The translations under genes and the position numbers were made by a program. From Flavobacterium sp. (GTDB lineage Bacteria > Bacteroidota > Bacteroidia > Flavobacteriales > Flavobacteriaceae): a stretch of 9,298 nucleotides of DNA. The stretch is taken from contig JAGNPF010000035.1 in assembly GCA_017989775.1 (NCBI GenBank), positions 1 through 9,298 on the forward strand. Direction: 5' to 3'. Position 1 is the first letter of the stretch. Each line of letters opens with the position of its first letter. Of this stretch, positions 7,218-9,298 are shown piece after piece. Below the pieces are notes generated by a model, which saw only the letters and a list, made by a program, of their open reading frames with translations, was not told the DNA's origin and did not search any database.

Positions 7218-7267
7218 TTACAAACGGTTACAAATAGTTACAACCGAAAGTAAGCAGTTAGCAACCG
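7218..7267 (+). promoter_or_regulatory. 10-bp-phased TTACAA repeats upstream of ssb
   Basis: TTACAA occurs at 7218, 7228 and 7238, exactly ten bases apart, and TTAGCAA at 7258, exactly twenty further on. The copies at 7237 and 7257 extend to GTTACAACCGAA and GTTAGCAACCGAA. The phasing puts each copy on the same face of the helix, as expected for a cooperatively bound regulator. It lies about 100 nt before the ssb start. The motif CATCTTTG (7289-7296) downstream resembles the Bacteroidetes -7 box (TAnnTTTG) with one mismatch. The role as an operator is inferred. Confidence 0.45.
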
Positions 7268-7363
7268 AATAATTTTGGAAAGCCGTCGCATCTTTGCCCT
7301 GTTGATTTGAACGAACAATTCAGCAAAAAACATTTATACACCAACAATTTAAATTTACACGCC

Positions 7364-7699
7364 ATGAATGCAATGAAAAACAAAGTACAGTTAATCGGTC
7401 ACGTAGGACAAGAGCCAGAAATCAAAAATCTTGACGGAGGAAAAAAAGTAGCCAACATCACATTGGCCACCAACGAAGTGTATTACAGGGATAACGGGGA
7501 CAAAGTGGAACAAACCGAATGGCACAAAGTAGTCGCTTGGGGAAAAACGGCCGAAGTCATTGAAAAATACGTGAGCAAAGGCAAAGAAATTGCCATTGAG
7601 GGAAAATTGACCCACAGAAGTTACGACGACAAGAATGGGGAAAAACGATATATTACCGAAGTCGTTGCAAACGAAATTTTGCTTTTGGGCAGCAAATAA
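7364..7699 (+). CDS. ssb: Single-stranded DNA-binding protein, short form
   Basis: A 111-residue protein made of one OB fold. KNKVQLIGHVGQEPEI (5-20) is the first strand pair, NITLATNE (31-38) the second, TEWHKVVAWGK (51-61) carries Trp53 and Trp59 that would stack on bases, and EIAIEGKLTHRSY with EVVANEILLL complete the barrel. It coats single-stranded DNA during replication and repair. The frame is open upstream to a TTG at 7307, but the SSB-family N-terminus begins at ATG 7364 (MNAMKNK); ATG 7373 is a second option. It ends right after the OB fold and lacks the acidic, proline-rich tail ending in DDIPF that recruits partner proteins in the housekeeping SSB of E. coli. It may therefore be a secondary copy, or the short tail-less type common in Bacteroidetes. 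The HRDC gene follows after 18 nt. Confidence 0.92.
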   Translation: MNAMKNKVQLIGHVGQEPEIKNLDGGKKVANITLATNEVYYRDNGDKVEQTEWHKVVAWGKTAEVIEKYVSKGKEIAIEGKLTHRSYDDKNGEKRYITEVVANEILLLGSK

Positions 7700-7717
7700 T
7701 TTATAAAAGTCGCAGCT

Positions 7718-8146
7718 ATGAACATCAAAGTCTTTAATATTCGCCTCAGCAAAGAGCATTGTCAGGAAGACCAAAACAGGATGAACCAGTTTCTGGACTC
7801 GGTTGAAATCAAACTTACTTCGACTAATTTTGTGACGACTTCTACTGTAGATTTTTGGTCGGCTGTTGTTTTTTTTGAACCGAAAAAGGAAACGAAAACC
7901 ACAATGGTTGAAAGGGAATTGACGGATGACGAAAAGAAAATATATGCGGCTTTGAAAAAATGGAGAAGTGACAAGGCACAGCAATTAATGTTGCCCCATT
8001 ATATGATTTGTCATAATTCTGAATTGGCTTCCATTGCTGTCCAAAAACCACAAACCCTTCGTGATTTTAAAAATGTCAAAGGTTTTGGCGAAAATAAGAC
8101 GGACAATTATGGAGACGATATTATTGCTCTTTTAAATGCTTTGTGA
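7718..8146 (+). CDS. HRDC-domain protein of unknown role, paired with ssb
   Basis: A 142-residue protein. Residues about 68-142 form an HRDC domain, the helical nucleic-acid-binding module found at the C-terminus of RecQ helicases and RNase D: LTDDEKKIYAALKKWR, then LPHYMICHNSELASIA, then LRDFKNVKGFGENKTDNYG, with the expected GFG turn at 122-124. Residues 1-57 form a separate small alpha/beta region (MNIKVFNIRL... and DFWSAVVFFEPKK) that I cannot name. There is no helicase or nuclease motif. The architecture, a small N-terminal domain plus HRDC, recalls accessory HRDC proteins known near diversity-generating retroelements, but no reverse transcriptase or template repeat is in the window. It starts 18 nt after ssb and both end before one terminator, so they are probably cotranscribed. 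A role in DNA repair or recombination is inferred. Confidence 0.85.
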   Translation: MNIKVFNIRLSKEHCQEDQNRMNQFLDSVEIKLTSTNFVTTSTVDFWSAVVFFEPKKETKTTMVERELTDDEKKIYAALKKWRSDKAQQLMLPHYMICHNSELASIAVQKPQTLRDFKNVKGFGENKTDNYGDDIIALLNAL

Positions 8147-8178
8147 TATTCTAAATTAATTTGCACTAATTTAAACCA

Positions 8179-8209
8179 AAAAATGCCCTCTCAATCGGAG
8201 GGCATTTTT
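8179..8209. terminator. Bidirectional intrinsic terminator between convergent genes
   Basis: Stem AAAAATGCCCTC (8179-8190) / GAGGGCATTTTT (8198-8209) with a 7-nt loop. T-runs are present on both strands after the stem, so it can end the ssb-HRDC transcript and the transcript of the small Cys/Lys protein coming from the right. Confidence 0.9.
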
Positions 8210-8217
8210 GTTTTGTA

Positions 8218-8394
8218 TCAGGATACCGCTTTGAATAAATCAAACATAGGACAACGATCGCAACGTTTCTTCTCGCTTTTTTTGTATTTTTCGCAACAAG
8301 TAGACTTGCAGTTCTCTGCCTTCTTGATTTTCTCAAGTTTGTCTTTTTTCTTTTTCTTCTTTTTTTTATCTTTTTCCTTTTCTTTCTTGCCCAC
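8218..8394 (-). CDS. 58-residue lysine-rich protein with a five-cysteine C-terminal motif
   Basis: A small gene that starts with GTG and has no in-frame ATG before residue 50. Residues 1-25 are almost all Lys, Glu and Asp, with eight consecutive lysines (10-17). Residues 26-58 hold Cys29, Cys33, Cys34, Cys45 and Cys48, as CKSTCCEKYKK and KRCDRCPMFDLF. The CxxxCC and CxxC pairs suggest metal binding, for example zinc. Support for a real gene: a Bacteroidetes -7 box (TATCTTTG) about 25 nt before the start, terminators on both sides, and clear codon-level structure in the Cys part. It is encoded just downstream of the ferritin gene on the same strand but behind that gene's terminator. I believe similar small proteins occur in Flavobacterium, but function is unknown. 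The basic N-terminus could contact nucleic acid. Confidence 0.8.
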   Translation of the reverse strand: MGKKEKEKDKKKKKKKKDKLEKIKKAENCKSTCCEKYKKSEKKRCDRCPMFDLFKAVS

Positions 8395-8419
8395 TTTGTA
8401 AAGAATTAAAAACCAATTA

Positions 8420-8427
8420 CAAAGATA
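8420..8427 (-). promoter_or_regulatory. Bacteroidetes -7 promoter box
   Basis: On the minus strand the box reads TATCTTTG, a perfect match to the TAnnTTTG consensus used by the Bacteroidetes primary sigma factor. It lies about 25 nt before the GTG start of the 58-residue protein. No clean TTG is seen at the -33 position, where TTTA occurs instead. Confidence 0.6.
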
Positions 8428-8473
8428 TATTATTTTTATCTATTCTAAATAAACTTTGTGTGTTTTTTGATAA

Positions 8474-8516
8474 AAAAAATGCCTTCAAGAATTTGATTTT
8501 CTTGAAGGCATTTTTT
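8474..8516 (-). terminator. Intrinsic terminator of the ferritin gene
   Basis: A perfect 18-bp stem (8474-8491 and 8499-8516) with a 7-nt loop and core ATGCCTTCAAGAA. T-runs flank it on both strands. It starts 17 nt after the ferritin stop codon. Confidence 0.92.
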
Positions 8517-8533
8517 AGTTGTCAGGGTAACGA

Positions 8534-9049
8534 CTATTTTGGAGCGGCAGCACTGGCGGCAACCGCAATTTGTTGAATGTCTCGGTCAAATAAATACAAG
8601 CCTCCTTTGTCGTCGCCAATCAAGTTGATTTTGTCCAAAATGGTTTTGGCAGTGGCTTCTTCCTCAATTTGCTCGGCAACATACCATTGCAAGAAATTGT
8701 GCGTGGCATAATCTTTTTCTTCGAAAGTGATGTGTACTAATTCGTTGATTGAATTCGAAACAAAAATCTCGTGTTTGTACAGTTCCTCAAACATTCCTTT
8801 GAAGGTTTCGTAAGTGGTTTTGGGTGCTTTCAAATCGGTAATTTGGGCGTGGCCTCCGCGTTCGTTCACGTATTTTATCAATTTGAGCATGTGCAGGCGT
8901 TCTTCGTCGGATTGGGCATACATAAATTTGGCAATTCCTTCCAAGCCACTCACTTCCGACCAACAGGCCATTGACAAATAGATTTGAGACGACTCGGCCT
9001 CAATGCGAATTTGTTTATTTAAAGCGATTTCAATATTTTTTGACAGCAT
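8534..9049 (-). CDS. ftnA: Ferritin (iron-storage protein, FtnA type)
   Basis: A 171-residue four-helix-bundle ferritin, the usual length for non-haem bacterial ferritins. It oxidises Fe(II) at a di-iron centre and stores the ferric mineral inside a 24-subunit cytoplasmic shell. All the expected ligands are present at the E. coli FtnA positions: Glu17, Glu50, His53, Glu94, Gln127 and Glu130, with Glu49, Glu126 and Glu129 for the third site. Motifs are NKQIRIEAESSQIYLSMACW, SDEERLHMLKLI, HEIFVSNSI and WYVAEQIEEEATA. The C-terminal tail ends in an Ala-rich AVAASAAAPK. It is a single gene with its own terminator. The 158-nt upstream gap contains a 9-bp inverted repeat (9082-9090 and 9122-9130) that could be a control site. 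The leader is AT-rich, TAACTTTA resembling a -7 box. Confidence 0.97.
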   Translation of the reverse strand: MLSKNIEIALNKQIRIEAESSQIYLSMACWSEVSGLEGIAKFMYAQSDEERLHMLKLIKYVNERGGHAQITDLKAPKTTYETFKGMFEELYKHEIFVSNSINELVHITFEEKDYATHNFLQWYVAEQIEEEATAKTILDKINLIGDDKGGLYLFDRDIQQIAVAASAAAPK

Positions 9050-9207
9050 AATTGTAAGTTTTTAGTAAAGTTAAAAAAAATAATTCAAAGCGGATGATTG
9101 CTTCAAGAAAAGATTTCACTTCTTTGAATTCGTTTAAAATAGGGGTTGTTTTATTAAAAATTTTTAATTTTTTGAATTCAATTTGTCAAAACGAAAATGA
9201 ATGCCAA

Positions 9208-9298
9208 TTATTGATTCATTAATTCCTGAAAACAATCCACAAATTGTCCCAGATGGTAGCCATCCATCAAGCCGTGATGCACGTGAATGGACATAGAC
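9208..9298 (-). CDS. C-terminal end of a chloramphenicol acetyltransferase-like protein (5' end outside window)
   Basis: The last 29 codons are visible on the minus strand, ending in TAA. They contain SIHVHHGLMDGYHLGQF, a clear match to the CAT-family active-site signature HHxxxDG, whose histidine acts as general base in acetyl-CoA-dependent acetylation of a hydroxyl group, followed by a C-terminal helix (VDCFQELMNQ). In this family the motif is close to the C-terminus, so this is a normal end and not a truncation. CAT-like proteins in Bacteroidetes are often chromosomal and of unknown substrate, so chloramphenicol resistance cannot be concluded. It lies 158 nt upstream of ferritin on the same strand; no strong terminator is seen between them. 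Confidence 0.85.
   Translation of the reverse strand, partial: SMSIHVHHGLMDGYHLGQFVDCFQELMNQ

Noticed and set aside
7307..7363. N-terminal extension of ssb from a TTG codon
   Set aside because: The 19 extra residues are not part of the OB fold, SSB proteins begin close to the first strand, and ATG 7364 gives the normal N-terminus.
7391..7984. Minus-strand 197-codon frame over ssb and the HRDC gene
   Set aside because: It runs across two real genes and their gap in antisense. Its Phe-rich translation is what Lys-rich sense codons produce.
8183..8401. Plus-strand open frame of 72 codons rich in Phe and Ser
   Set aside because: It starts inside the bidirectional terminator and is the antisense shadow of the lysine-rich small protein on the minus strand.
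9208..9298. Chloramphenicol resistance gene
   Set aside because: Only the last 29 codons are visible. The HHxxxDG motif shows family membership but not substrate, and many chromosomal CAT-like proteins have other roles.

Overview
The window looks like chromosomal DNA from a Bacteroidetes bacterium of the Flavobacterium type. The evidence is moderate to low GC with AT-rich intergenic gaps, A-rich leaders in place of Shine-Dalgarno sites, secreted enzymes whose signal peptides end just before or at a Gln (YSQ, NAQ), a perfect TAnnTTTG-type promoter box, and protein types typical of that group. No rRNA, tRNA, CRISPR array, transposase or phage gene is visible.

Left part, plus strand (1-3706): the trailing end of an arabinan or arabinoxylan degradation cluster. 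It holds the C-terminus of one GH43 enzyme cut by the window edge, a complete secreted GH43 enzyme, and a complete secreted GH51 alpha-L-arabinofuranosidase that ends in a strong terminator. Both intergenic gaps carry REP-like palindromes of two different kinds. Together these enzymes would remove or cleave arabinofuranosyl units from pectic arabinan or arabinoxylan outside the cytoplasm. No SusC/SusD pair or regulator lies inside the window.

Middle part, minus strand (4076-6858): a two-gene operon with a small four-cysteine zinc-ribbon protein first and a large membrane-anchored M28 metallopeptidase second. The peptidase has the one-plus-eight membrane-segment layout of the ERMP1/Fxna type. 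About 450 bases of AT-rich intergenic DNA separate this operon from the next one. That gap has an inverted repeat, a possible decayed gene end, and a run of 10-bp-phased TTACAA repeats.

Right part: on the plus strand, a short single-stranded-DNA-binding protein (ssb) is followed 18 nt later by a protein with a C-terminal HRDC nucleic-acid-binding domain, ending at a bidirectional terminator. On the minus strand there is a 58-residue lysine- and cysteine-rich protein with a GTG start, a bacterial ferritin with a complete ferroxidase centre and its own terminator, and at the window edge the C-terminus of a chloramphenicol-acetyltransferase-like protein.

Most of the window is ordinary chromosome. 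The least explained items are the phased decamer repeat upstream of ssb, the ssb-HRDC gene pair, the 58-residue Cys/Lys protein, and the two REP-like palindromes in the arabinan cluster.
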